Shown here piece after piece: positions 9,278 through 17,270 of a stretch of 64,000 nt of DNA. The position numbers and the translations under genes are program-made. A model generated the notes under the pieces. It searched no databases, was not told where the DNA came from, and saw nothing but the letters and a program-made list of their open reading frames with translations. Source of the stretch: Chryseobacterium sp. Tr-659 (GTDB lineage: Bacteria > Bacteroidota > Bacteroidia > Flavobacteriales > Weeksellaceae); assembly GCF_011752975.1 (NCBI RefSeq), contig NZ_VWWP01000001.1, positions 310,001 to 374,000 of the forward strand, given 5' to 3'. How positions within the stretch are numbered: position 1 is the first letter of the stretch; each line of letters opens with the position of its first letter.

Positions 9278-10087
9278 ATGAAAAAAATATTTACTATTGC
9301 CGGTTTGATATTAGTTACCACGTTTTCAAATGCTCAGATCGTTATCAATGAAATTTATGGCGGGAATACCAATTCAGGTGCCGTACTCAAAAACAATTAT
9401 ATTGTCCTTAGAAATATAGGACCTACATTGATTTCTTTAACGGGAGCAAGTATACAATACGCCCCGGCTATAGGTGCTTTTACAGAATATCATACGTTGC
9501 CGGATTTTACCCTTGGACCTGAAGAAACATACTTAATTCAGGAATCTGCAATTGAAGGCGGGGTTGAAAATCTGCCGACACCAGACTTTATTGCAACCAC
9601 TATAATTAATTTTGACGGAACTCCTAATCAATCTTCCGGGTTGAAAATTTCAAGTGTATCCGGAAAAATTGCTTTAGCAGGAAATATAGTGCAGGTAACA
9701 GGGCCTTCAGCTTCCAATGTATTGGATTTTGTAGGTTATGGATCCAATGCCGATCAGTTTAAAGGGGATGGGCCGGCTCCTTCACCAACAGGAACAACAG
9801 GAATAAAAAGAATTTTATCTGATGGGAGTGATAATATGACTGATTTTTCTCTTGAAGGAAGCGCAAAATCAGGTTTTGTACAAAATCCTTTTATAAAAGA
9901 CAGCAAGATTGTGTTTGGGACTGAAGTAAAAGATGTGAAAGTATATGACACATTCAGACAGGTCGTGAAAAAATCACCTACAAAGCTGGCATCAAGCCTT
10001 GATATTTCAGAACTTCCAAGAGGAACCTACATTGTGACGGGGACCATTAATAATGTTCCTATCTCTCAAAAGATTATAAAAGATTAG
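9278..10087 (+). CDS. Secreted lamin-tail-domain-like protein with T9SS-type tail
   Basis: A 269-residue exported protein. The start was set at ATG 9278, where a normal signal peptide begins (MKKIFTIAGLILVTTFSNAQ); an upstream TTG at 9221 would add 19 unlikely residues across a promoter box. Residues 22-180 have the lamin-tail (LTD) pattern: IVINEIYGGN, NNYIVLRNIG, LISLTGASIQY, then VLDFVGYGS and TGIKRI. The tail (VKDVKVYDTFRQVVKK, LPRGTYIVTGTI, SQKIIKD) resembles the T9SS sorting domain without YPNP. It is the third of three tandem cargo genes. LTD modules are often found on secreted nucleases and proteases, but no enzyme domain is present here. Confidence 0.75.
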   Translation: MKKIFTIAGLILVTTFSNAQIVINEIYGGNTNSGAVLKNNYIVLRNIGPTLISLTGASIQYAPAIGAFTEYHTLPDFTLGPEETYLIQESAIEGGVENLPTPDFIATTIINFDGTPNQSSGLKISSVSGKIALAGNIVQVTGPSASNVLDFVGYGSNADQFKGDGPAPSPTGTTGIKRILSDGSDNMTDFSLEGSAKSGFVQNPFIKDSKIVFGTEVKDVKVYDTFRQVVKKSPTKLASSLDISELPRGTYIVTGTINNVPISQKIIKD

Positions 10088-10100
10088 TTTTTTTAACAAA

Positions 10101-10138
10101 GAACAGCCTGGTTGTGTAATCAGGCTGTTCTTTTATTT
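10101..10138. terminator. Intrinsic terminator after the lamin-tail-like gene
   Basis: GAACAGCCTG pairs with CAGGCTGTTC around a 10-base loop, followed by TTTTATTTTA. It lies between convergent genes. Confidence 0.85.
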
Positions 10139-10216
10139 TATAGAATTATAGGAGTGTATTTCAGCTGAGAATTTATTTTTGCCGGATTCACAATCCAATT
10201 TATAATTACCATTAAA

Positions 10217-13039
10217 TTAATACCATCCTCTCCTCGCCGCATTAATAATAGATCCCAGATTAAGAATCAGTGTATATCTAATCCGTTTTCCGTAATCTTT
10301 GAATGAGGGTTCAAATCCTAGTGAAGATTGTACCGGGAAGTATACCTCAAGGAAATCAGGAATAATTCTTACTTTAATTCCACTGTCCCAAATGAATTTG
10401 GCTGGCTGGTCCTTATTTTTATAAACACCTGCGTCAGCATAAACGTGGAATATTTTCCAGATACTTGAATCTACATTTGCAGAAGTAATCCATTGATTAA
10501 CGGTTCCCGGCAAAAAAGATTTAAAACCGCCGTCAGCTAAAATAAACTGTTGTGAAAGAAGTCCGCTGCTGGCACTTTCTCCCAATAACGTATAGGAAAA
10601 TGAGTAGTTGGAAACTCTGGAAATTCCATAGTTGAACAAATCATTCCGGGTATTGTTTCTCAAAAAATATCCTGCGAATAGGCGTAAGCTCAGCTTTTGT
10701 TTAGGTGCAAATTCCCATCTGTAGAAACCTTCAGCCGTAATTTTGTTGAAATCTTCCATTCCCTGTGTACTCAGGCTGAAACTTTTCTCATGAATCATCT
10801 GGCTGTCGCTATAGCCGTATCCTACACTCCAGAGATTATATTTGCTGTAATCGTTGTCTGCAATCATTGCAGGGCTCAGATCTCTTTCAAAATAATTATA
10901 GGATGCTCCTATACTTCTGCTTACTGTGCTTCTCGGATTTTTTCTGAAGCTGAGTGTAGAAGCTATAGAGCCTTTTCTGTAAGCCAATCCGTAATCGTAA
11001 TGAAAATAGGCTCCGGAAACTCCAAAAGTAAGGCTCCGGATAATACTTTCAGCGGGCATAATAGAGTAGGAGATTGCTCCCGAACCTGTAAGTTTTCCGG
11101 TTCCGGTACTGTAGGTAGGAGTTACTGAATATAAAAATTTTTGATCAAAGAAAGATTGATTTTTAAAGTTAGCTCCTAGAAGAAATTTATCATAGGTATT
11201 GTTAAAACGAACCCTAGGGCTGATATAAATTTCATTATACTCGGGATTAGGAATATCTTTTATTAATTTAAGCTTAATTTTTTTAGTATTCGAAAATAAT
11301 CCTTTTGCATACAAAAAGTTATCTCTGTAATTAGATTCAGGGAAGATGTAACCATTATTTAAGGTTACTTTATAAATATGATCAGATGCAGGAAGAGATA
11401 AACTCGTGATTCTTTGATTTTCCTCCGTATCTATCCAGTAAGCCTTTTTTTCCCCTTCCTTAGTTTCTGTTTCCAGCTTTACAGGAATGGAAATATCCGT
11501 ATTTTTGGCGATTCTGATCTGTAAAGAATCGTTTTCTTTTTTGATGTGTTTCAGCTTAAAATCAACCCTGTTTTTGTGTTTAAAAAAATCTGACAGGTAA
11601 CGGGTAGACTTATTTTTTTCCGAGAGGCTCGTCAGAAACTCTTCGGGCTTGATTTTTTTTCCGGAATTCTGAGAAATATAGTTTTTGACAATGTCATTGA
11701 AGGGGTCATATCCCATCTTATCCGCTGAATAACTGAACAGGCTTCCTGTTTCAAAACTACTGATTGCCATATCATTAAAGTTGCTCAGAACAGCGAAATC
11801 CTCGTCAATTTTCTGATCCAGGTTTTGCAGCATAATATACTGATAGGCCAAGCCGTAACGATCCAGAAGTTTTACTTTGGAAGCATGAAATATTTTTAAA
11901 GGCTTTATCCCAAATAGTTTCAATTCAGGCAAGGTCCCTAAAAGTTGGGCCTCGGAATAGAATTTTTTCAGATATTGGATTTCAAGATATGATTTTAAAC
12001 CATTTTTAAACCAATGATCCTTTTGTTTATCGGCTATAACGCTTTCGTCAAGAATTTTTTTAGCAATAATTCCAAAATAATCAAGATCTGTTTTTTCAGC
12101 ATCGTTAAATAATTGGAATCTGAATTTCCAGAAAATAATATCATTATTTCCGAAAAAATCTTCCTTAGCCCTGAATTTATCAGAAATAAAAAGACTTTTT
12201 GGAAGAATCCCGGTTTTATCTTTCAGGAATTTTAATTGTAAAGGAAGATAAAATTCAAGGTTTTGTCGTTCTTCAGGTTTAAGATTGTAGCCAAATTTAA
12301 TTTCCGTATCTGCTCCATCAATATTGACCTTTATGGAAGGATGTTCGCTTTGGGAAATCAAAAATTCAGGATCTGAATCCAGATAGCCTTTAAAGGAATT
12401 CATCTGTACCTGAGGAAGGTTGCTTTCAACAAAGCTGTTAACAGGAATGTCGAAATTGACAGTCCAGAAAGTATTGAAACTTACTGACTCTTCAATATCG
12501 TGATAGTTTCTTTTGGAAATATTGTCCGGATCAAAATGATCCGGAACAATAAAGAAATATTTTAAGGCAGTATTTTGAGCAGAGGTTCCGTATCCCGTAA
12601 ATCTGGAATCAGGAAGCTGCATTTTGTACTGTAACTGTAACGTAATATTTTCACCCGGTTTTAATACTTCTTTAAGAGGAACAAAAAGGTTCTCGTCTGA
12701 AAGTGTATGTACTTGGATGGTTTCGTTATCGGAATTTTTAATGTTCAGCTCAAGAAGTTTTCCTAACTGATTGTTTTTTGCAAAATGCAAATCATTATTC
12801 CGGTCTTCCAGTTTTCTGTAGACTAATGAGGTTCCACGTTTATTATAGGCAGAAACCCAATTAAGAAGTTTTACAGTTTGAAGGTCTTTTTCAGAATTAT
12901 TGTAATAAATAATTTCCTGATTAACCTCCAAGTTCTTTTTGTCAGGAGACAGTTTAGCTTCAATATAAATACTGTCTGTCTGTGCGGAGACCTGTATAAC
13001 TCCCCAAAACAAAATAAGGCAAATGCTGATCTTTTTCAA
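10217..13039 (-). CDS. Degenerate M1-aminopeptidase-like domain fused to an outer-membrane barrel
   Basis: A 940-residue exported protein. It has a signal peptide (about residues 1-20, ending VSAQ), an N-terminal beta-rich region like the M1 peptidase saddle (about 25-240), and a helical middle part (about 300-500) holding HWFKNGLKSYLEI, which matches the M1 motif 'W.nEGla.Y.e'. The HExxH zinc motif that should precede it is absent, and Asn replaces the Glu zinc ligand, so peptidase activity is unlikely. Residues about 610-940 are barrel-like and end in ...AARRGWY with a terminal aromatic residue. The start is TTG with a TATATTTG box 17 bases upstream; no ATG is available. Function unknown. 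Confidence 0.7.
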   Translation of the reverse strand: MKKISICLILFWGVIQVSAQTDSIYIEAKLSPDKKNLEVNQEIIYYNNSEKDLQTVKLLNWVSAYNKRGTSLVYRKLEDRNNDLHFAKNNQLGKLLELNIKNSDNETIQVHTLSDENLFVPLKEVLKPGENITLQLQYKMQLPDSRFTGYGTSAQNTALKYFFIVPDHFDPDNISKRNYHDIEESVSFNTFWTVNFDIPVNSFVESNLPQVQMNSFKGYLDSDPEFLISQSEHPSIKVNIDGADTEIKFGYNLKPEERQNLEFYLPLQLKFLKDKTGILPKSLFISDKFRAKEDFFGNNDIIFWKFRFQLFNDAEKTDLDYFGIIAKKILDESVIADKQKDHWFKNGLKSYLEIQYLKKFYSEAQLLGTLPELKLFGIKPLKIFHASKVKLLDRYGLAYQYIMLQNLDQKIDEDFAVLSNFNDMAISSFETGSLFSYSADKMGYDPFNDIVKNYISQNSGKKIKPEEFLTSLSEKNKSTRYLSDFFKHKNRVDFKLKHIKKENDSLQIRIAKNTDISIPVKLETETKEGEKKAYWIDTEENQRITSLSLPASDHIYKVTLNNGYIFPESNYRDNFLYAKGLFSNTKKIKLKLIKDIPNPEYNEIYISPRVRFNNTYDKFLLGANFKNQSFFDQKFLYSVTPTYSTGTGKLTGSGAISYSIMPAESIIRSLTFGVSGAYFHYDYGLAYRKGSIASTLSFRKNPRSTVSRSIGASYNYFERDLSPAMIADNDYSKYNLWSVGYGYSDSQMIHEKSFSLSTQGMEDFNKITAEGFYRWEFAPKQKLSLRLFAGYFLRNNTRNDLFNYGISRVSNYSFSYTLLGESASSGLLSQQFILADGGFKSFLPGTVNQWITSANVDSSIWKIFHVYADAGVYKNKDQPAKFIWDSGIKVRIIPDFLEVYFPVQSSLGFEPSFKDYGKRIRYTLILNLGSIINAARRGWY

Positions 13040-13056
13040 ATATCCGTGATAAAGCC

Positions 13057-13064
13057 CAAATATA
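13057..13064 (-). promoter_or_regulatory. -7 promoter box of the M1-like barrel gene
   Basis: Minus strand TATATTTG, 17 bases before the TTG start at 13039. It supports that unusual start codon. Confidence 0.5.
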
Positions 13065-13093
13065 AACTTATTTTGTATATAGTCTATAGGTTT

Positions 13094-14473
13094 TTATCCT
13101 TGAATTGCGTTTTTTTCCAAAGAATTAACATATGCATTCCAGCCTTCTGTTTTGTATATGATTGCAGCGGCTTCAGGATTGTCAGACTTATAAATTCCTC
13201 TTCCTACAATAATGAAATCAGTGTGCAATGTTTTGAACACATGTTCCGGGGTATTATACTGCTGTCCTTTACCATCTCCAGAATCCGCAAGATTGACTCC
13301 CGGGGTGAAAAGTAAAAGTTCTTCAGGAATCTTATTCTGAGAAACCCCGCCAATAACATTAGGATGTGAAGATGCAATTTTTAATGCTTCTTCACGATAG
13401 CTGGCAGTAGTTAAAGCTCCTTTGGAAGACATTCCAACAATGGCCACTACTCCTACATTTTGGAAGCAGTCCAGAGATTCAAAACCTCCGATAACCTGAG
13501 ATGTTACGAAATCTGCCCAATCCGTAATTTTGAAAACCCCGCTTGTAAACTGAAGTTCCTGTGTATTTCCGATATCTGCAAATTTTCTGTCTTCCATCAA
13601 TAAGAACTGGTGCTTTGCTGCAATCTGTTTTAAAGGAATAATTGTTTTTTCGTAATCAAAATCCGAAATAATATCGATATGTGTTTTTAAAGCAATCACA
13701 TGTGGGCCTACTTTTTCAGCAAGATCCAATAACTCCTGAGTTGTGGTTACATCTGCCGATGCAATCAGATTTGATTTCTTTGCTAAAGCTTTTTCCAGCA
13801 ATTTTTTTGAAACCGAGTGCTGTGCATTCTTAAGTTTTTGTTCATAAGAAGGTCTGATCTCTTCTTCAAATTGAATGTGATTCCCCTGAAGGAAATCCTG
13901 GATTCTTTTTACCTCTTCATCAGATAATTCTCCGTTTTCCTGAAGAATTCCGCATACTTCAGAAATATTGAAAAGGGTGTGTACTCTGTATCCTTTACTT
14001 TCCAGTAGCTGTTTCCCTCCTTGCTCTCTATCCAGTACCACAACAATATCCGAAACTTTAAGATCTTCCTGCTCTACTTCAGCAATGGTTTCTACCAAAG
14101 ATTTCCCGGAAGTGATTACATCTTCTACTAAAAGACAGTTCTGCCCCTTCTGGTAAATTCCTTCAATCAGTTTTTTCGTACCGTAGCTTTTGGCTTCTTT
14201 TCTTTTAATAATTAATGGAATGTAGCTTTCCAGAGACATTGCAGTAGCCATAGGAAGTGCAGCATAAGGAACTCCACAGATTAAATCGAAATTATCCAAC
14301 GGAAGCATTTCCAATAAATAATTAGCAAGATTTTTTAAAATTTTAGGATCCGAAGCCAAAGGTCTCAGGTCTACATAAAAAGGGCTTTCAATCCCACTTT
14401 TAAGAGTAAACCTTCCGAATTTGATGATTCCTAGCTTATAGCATTCTAAGAAGAATTCTTTTTTACTTTCCAT
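13094..14473 (-). CDS. Bifunctional UMP synthase (orotate phosphoribosyltransferase - OMP decarboxylase)
   Basis: Carries out the last two steps of de novo UMP synthesis in one 459-residue chain. Residues 1-205 are orotate phosphoribosyltransferase, with the PRPP motif LLVEDVITSGKS at 114-125. Residues 225-459 are OMP decarboxylase, with the catalytic MEDRKFADIGNT at 293-304, then TPGVNLADSGDGKGQQYN and IIVGRGI. The decarboxylase is of the eukaryotic kind; the bacterial form usually has D-x-K-x-x-DIPNT. The domain order equals that of animal and plant UMP synthase. In pyrimidine nomenclature the halves are PyrE and PyrF. The gene has its own -7 box and stands alone. Confidence 0.95.
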   Translation of the reverse strand: MESKKEFFLECYKLGIIKFGRFTLKSGIESPFYVDLRPLASDPKILKNLANYLLEMLPLDNFDLICGVPYAALPMATAMSLESYIPLIIKRKEAKSYGTKKLIEGIYQKGQNCLLVEDVITSGKSLVETIAEVEQEDLKVSDIVVVLDREQGGKQLLESKGYRVHTLFNISEVCGILQENGELSDEEVKRIQDFLQGNHIQFEEEIRPSYEQKLKNAQHSVSKKLLEKALAKKSNLIASADVTTTQELLDLAEKVGPHVIALKTHIDIISDFDYEKTIIPLKQIAAKHQFLLMEDRKFADIGNTQELQFTSGVFKITDWADFVTSQVIGGFESLDCFQNVGVVAIVGMSSKGALTTASYREEALKIASSHPNVIGGVSQNKIPEELLLFTPGVNLADSGDGKGQQYNTPEHVFKTLHTDFIIVGRGIYKSDNPEAAAIIYKTEGWNAYVNSLEKNAIQG

Positions 14474-14492
14474 TATTTTTTATTAGATATTG

Positions 14493-14500
14493 CAAATTTA
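14493..14500 (-). promoter_or_regulatory. -7 promoter box of the UMP synthase gene
   Basis: Minus strand TAAATTTG, a full TAnnTTTG match, 19 bases before the ATG. Confidence 0.55.
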
Positions 14501-14542
14501 AGGATTTGAAATAAGGCTTAAAAATTTATCGTTCATTTGATC

Positions 14543-14575
14543 AATAAAAAACCACTCCGGAAGCTTCCGGAGTGG
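14543..14575 (-). terminator. Intrinsic terminator of the YkvA-like gene
   Basis: A perfect 24-base palindrome with arms CCACTCCGGAAG and CTTCCGGAGTGG at 14552-14575. On the minus strand it runs into TTTTTTATTG. Confidence 0.9.
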
Positions 14576-14596
14576 CTTGAAAAATATAATAAACTA

Positions 14597-14938
14597 TTAT
14601 TTTAAGATTTCGGCATCAATAACCTGGGCACCTTTATATTTTTGTTCGGCTTCCCAAAGTAAGAATTTGTCTACTTCTTTAATGAGCTTAGGAATCGTTA
14701 ATGACAATACAGCCAGATCATCCATCACTCCCAGTACAGGTATGGCAAATTCGGGAAGCAGGTCAATAGGAGAGATGACATACAGAATTCCTAGCAGAGG
14801 AAGAATAATGTCTATGGATTTCATAGGATAGACTCCTTTTCTCCACATTTTGACCATTCTAAAAATATCAGGGATCTTTTTTACAAAGCCCTTGTGACTG
14901 ATAGCTTCTTTTGCAAGATTTAATTTTGAATATTTCAT
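14597..14938 (-). CDS. YkvA/DUF1232-family small membrane protein
   Basis: 113 residues. The middle part (about 47-100) reads LPLLGILYVISPIDLLPEF followed by VLGVMDDLAVL. The 'Y..SPIDLlPe..p.lG..DD' pattern is diagnostic of the YkvA/DUF1232 family, small proteins with one or two hydrophobic segments. Their molecular role is not known. A strong terminator follows, and the upstream gene (TlpA-like) is 83 bases away, so it may be its own unit. Confidence 0.85.
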   Translation of the reverse strand: MKYSKLNLAKEAISHKGFVKKIPDIFRMVKMWRKGVYPMKSIDIILPLLGILYVISPIDLLPEFAIPVLGVMDDLAVLSLTIPKLIKEVDKFLLWEAEQKYKGAQVIDAEILK

Positions 14939-15021
14939 TTTGTGTTTGGTTTAAATAAATTTTTCAACGCAGTAAATTTCACAAATCTTGTACCAATAAA
15001 TTATAAAATTTAGTTAAAAAA

Positions 15022-15561
15022 TTATTTGATAATATTGTCAATGAACTGATGCACAGTTTCTGTGTCCCAGTCTTTTGTAGCATCTTCTTTAATAAGGATT
15101 CTGCCGTGTTTATCCAGAAGAAAAGTTGTGGGAAATACCTTGGGAAGAATTTTTTCAGAAATAGGACTTTGAGCTATATAAACAGGAACAGTATAATTAT
15201 TTTCTTTCAAAAATTTTCTCACGTCTTCTTCCTTATCATTCATCGCAATCAGAACGAAATCTACGTGATCTTTTCTTGAATCATACAATTTCTGAATAGA
15301 AGGCCATTCTTTTCTGCATGGCGGGCACCAGGTTCCCCAGAAATTCAGAAAAACACCTTTGTCTTTGAAGTTTTTAAGATTGGTACTGGGCGCGTTGATT
15401 CCTTTAAGCTCTATATCGTAATCTTCTTCACTGATATGAACTGCATTTTCAATTGTTGCAACAGGGAAAAATGTATCCTTCAGAAAATTTCTTATTCCCG
15501 GAATAAAAGCAATGGCGCCAATAATGACAATCAGTAGTAGATAAATGACATTCTTTTTCAT
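15022..15561 (-). CDS. TlpA-like membrane-anchored thiol-disulfide protein
   Basis: 179 residues with an N-terminal anchor helix (about residues 4-24) and a periplasmic thioredoxin fold. The redox motif is WGTWCPPCRKEWP (about 74-86), and the cis-proline segment VFPTTFLLDKHG is present. Proteins of this group reduce or isomerise disulfides outside the cytoplasm, for example in cytochrome c maturation. It lies 7 bases downstream of another thioredoxin-fold gene, so the pair is probably one operon. Confidence 0.88.
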   Translation of the reverse strand: MKKNVIYLLLIVIIGAIAFIPGIRNFLKDTFFPVATIENAVHISEEDYDIELKGINAPSTNLKNFKDKGVFLNFWGTWCPPCRKEWPSIQKLYDSRKDHVDFVLIAMNDKEEDVRKFLKENNYTVPVYIAQSPISEKILPKVFPTTFLLDKHGRILIKEDATKDWDTETVHQFIDNIIK

Positions 15562-15568
15562 ATCTTTT

Positions 15569-16132
15569 TTATAGCAGATCTAAAATTTCCTGAACAGCAT
15601 CTTTACCTCTGTTTTTGGCATAATATATCTGCAGATCATTATAGAAGGTATCTTTTGGATATGCTTCAGGATCTGCTTTGTATTTCATCAATAGCTCATA
15701 TCCGTATTTTGGACGTGGCCCCCAAGAATTTTTTACATTCAGGTCTTTATCGAGAATAAGTACTTTAGGAATAGATTCTGTACCATTGGTAAGAAACTGG
15801 TTGATCAGGCTTTTATCGCTGTCTCTCAGGAAAACCTTTACTTCATTATGCCCTTCAAAAAATCTGAATACTGCAGGCACTGTTGCACTGGCATCACCGC
15901 ACCAGGCTTCAGAAATAATAAGGATCTTGCCGTCAAAATTTTTTGAAGCCAGTTCTTTAAGCTGATCTTCGTCCGGAACATATTTTTTTACTGTTCTGTC
16001 CATTCTCTGAAGACCAAGTTCGTAATATTGTTTGTAATCTGCTTCCTGTTCGTTGGCAGGATTCTCTAATCTTTGTTTTGCTATCTGAAGATATTCTTCA
16101 AATGAAATTCCTTTATCCCAGTAATTTTTCAT
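15569..16132 (-). CDS. Thioredoxin-family protein with a single-Cys WCGDA site
   Basis: 187 residues, no signal peptide. The thioredoxin-like active site reads EAWCGDASATVP (about residues 76-87), so only one cysteine occupies the usual CxxC place. The following IPKVLILDKD gives the cis-Pro strand. This matches the bacterial thioredoxin-9-like family, whose role is unsettled. It overlaps the spacing of an operon: aroC ends 17 bases upstream and the TlpA-like gene starts 7 bases downstream. Confidence 0.8.
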   Translation of the reverse strand: MKNYWDKGISFEEYLQIAKQRLENPANEQEADYKQYYELGLQRMDRTVKKYVPDEDQLKELASKNFDGKILIISEAWCGDASATVPAVFRFFEGHNEVKVFLRDSDKSLINQFLTNGTESIPKVLILDKDLNVKNSWGPRPKYGYELLMKYKADPEAYPKDTFYNDLQIYYAKNRGKDAVQEILDLL

Positions 16133-16149
16133 TACTAAAAATATTTATG

Positions 16150-17220
16150 TTAAAAATTATTGATATTTCTTGTTTTATTTATTAAAAACAGGTCAGCAAG
16201 TACAAATGCAGCAAGGCTTTCCACTACAGGAACAGCTCTTGGAACCACACATGGGTCATGCCTTCCTTTTCCTTCTACTATAACAGGATTTCCATCTTTG
16301 TCAATACTGTCCTGAGGTCTCAGAATAGTGGCTACAGGTTTGAATGCTACGCGGAAATAAATATCCATTCCGTTGGAAATTCCTCCCTGGATTCCTCCTG
16401 AAAGATTGGACTTTGTGGTGAAATCTGTATTGAAAGCATCATTATGCTCTTTTCCGGTCATTTTAGCACCGCAGAAACCGCTTCCATATTCAAACCCTTT
16501 ACATGCATTGATATTAAGCATTGCTTTAGCCAATTCAGCCTGGAGTTTTGAAAATATAGGTTCACCAATTCCCACGGGAACATTTTTGATCACGCAGGTA
16601 ATAGTTCCTCCGATGGTATTGCCTTCTTTTTTGATCTCCTTAATTCTTGCGATCATTTTTTCAGCGGTCTCGGCATCAGGACAACGTACATCATTCGATT
16701 CGGTTTGAGAAAAATCCAAAGCCTGATAAGGTTTTTCACAGAAAATATCACCTACGGAAGATACGTAAGCATTGATCTCAATCTCCGGTAAAAGCTGCTT
16801 GGCCAAAGCTCCGGCAACCACCCAGTTCATAGTTTCTCTCGCGGAAGATTTTCCACCACCACGATGATCCCTGAAACCAAACTTTTGATCATATGTAAAA
16901 TCAGCATGGCTAGGACGATAGGCCCCCGCAATGTGGTCATAATCCTTTGATTTCTGATTTTCGTTTTCTATTATAAAACCAATTGGCGTACCTGTTGTTT
17001 TTCCATCAAAGATTCCTGAAAGAAACTTTACCGTGTCACTTTCCTTTCTTTGAGTTACAATTGCTGACTGGCCGGGTTTTCTTCGGTTCAGTTCATATTG
17101 AACCTTATCGAGATCTACCGTTAAACCTGCCGGAAAATTATTGATGATACCGCCGTAAGCCACTCCGTGACTTTCTCCAAATGTTGTAAGACTAAGAAGA
17201 TTACCTAATGTGTTGAACAT
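16150..17220 (-). CDS. aroC: Chorismate synthase
   Basis: Converts 5-enolpyruvylshikimate-3-phosphate to chorismate with reduced FMN, the last common step of aromatic amino-acid synthesis. The 356 residues carry the family signatures [10 protein letters not shown] near the N-terminus, the central [14 protein letters not shown] and [13 protein letters not shown] (about 103-130), and [17 protein letters not shown] near the C-terminus. A TAATTTTG box stands just 4 bases before the ATG, as in dusB, suggesting a leaderless message. Two thioredoxin-fold genes follow closely. Confidence 0.97.
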   Translation of the reverse strand: MFNTLGNLLSLTTFGESHGVAYGGIINNFPAGLTVDLDKVQYELNRRKPGQSAIVTQRKESDTVKFLSGIFDGKTTGTPIGFIIENENQKSKDYDHIAGAYRPSHADFTYDQKFGFRDHRGGGKSSARETMNWVVAGALAKQLLPEIEINAYVSSVGDIFCEKPYQALDFSQTESNDVRCPDAETAEKMIARIKEIKKEGNTIGGTITCVIKNVPVGIGEPIFSKLQAELAKAMLNINACKGFEYGSGFCGAKMTGKEHNDAFNTDFTTKSNLSGGIQGGISNGMDIYFRVAFKPVATILRPQDSIDKDGNPVIVEGKGRHDPCVVPRAVPVVESLAAFVLADLFLINKTRNINNF

Positions 17221-17224
17221 GATA

Positions 17225-17232
17225 CAAAATTA
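17225..17232 (-). promoter_or_regulatory. -7 promoter box for aroC, leaderless spacing
   Basis: Minus strand TAATTTTG, a full TAnnTTTG match. Only TATC separates it from the ATG. Confidence 0.6.
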
Positions 17233-17270
17233 CCTTTTTTTCTTCAGATAATAAAGTTTCTGGATTTGTT

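Noticed and set aside
10697..11128. 143-codon plus-strand open frame
   Set aside because: It is a mirror of the barrel-coding part of the 940-residue gene, with low-complexity text and no recognisable start context.
12878..13315. 145-codon plus-strand open frame
   Set aside because: It lies antisense to the ends of the M1-like barrel gene and the UMP synthase gene, has no promoter or domain, and both opposite genes are clearly real.
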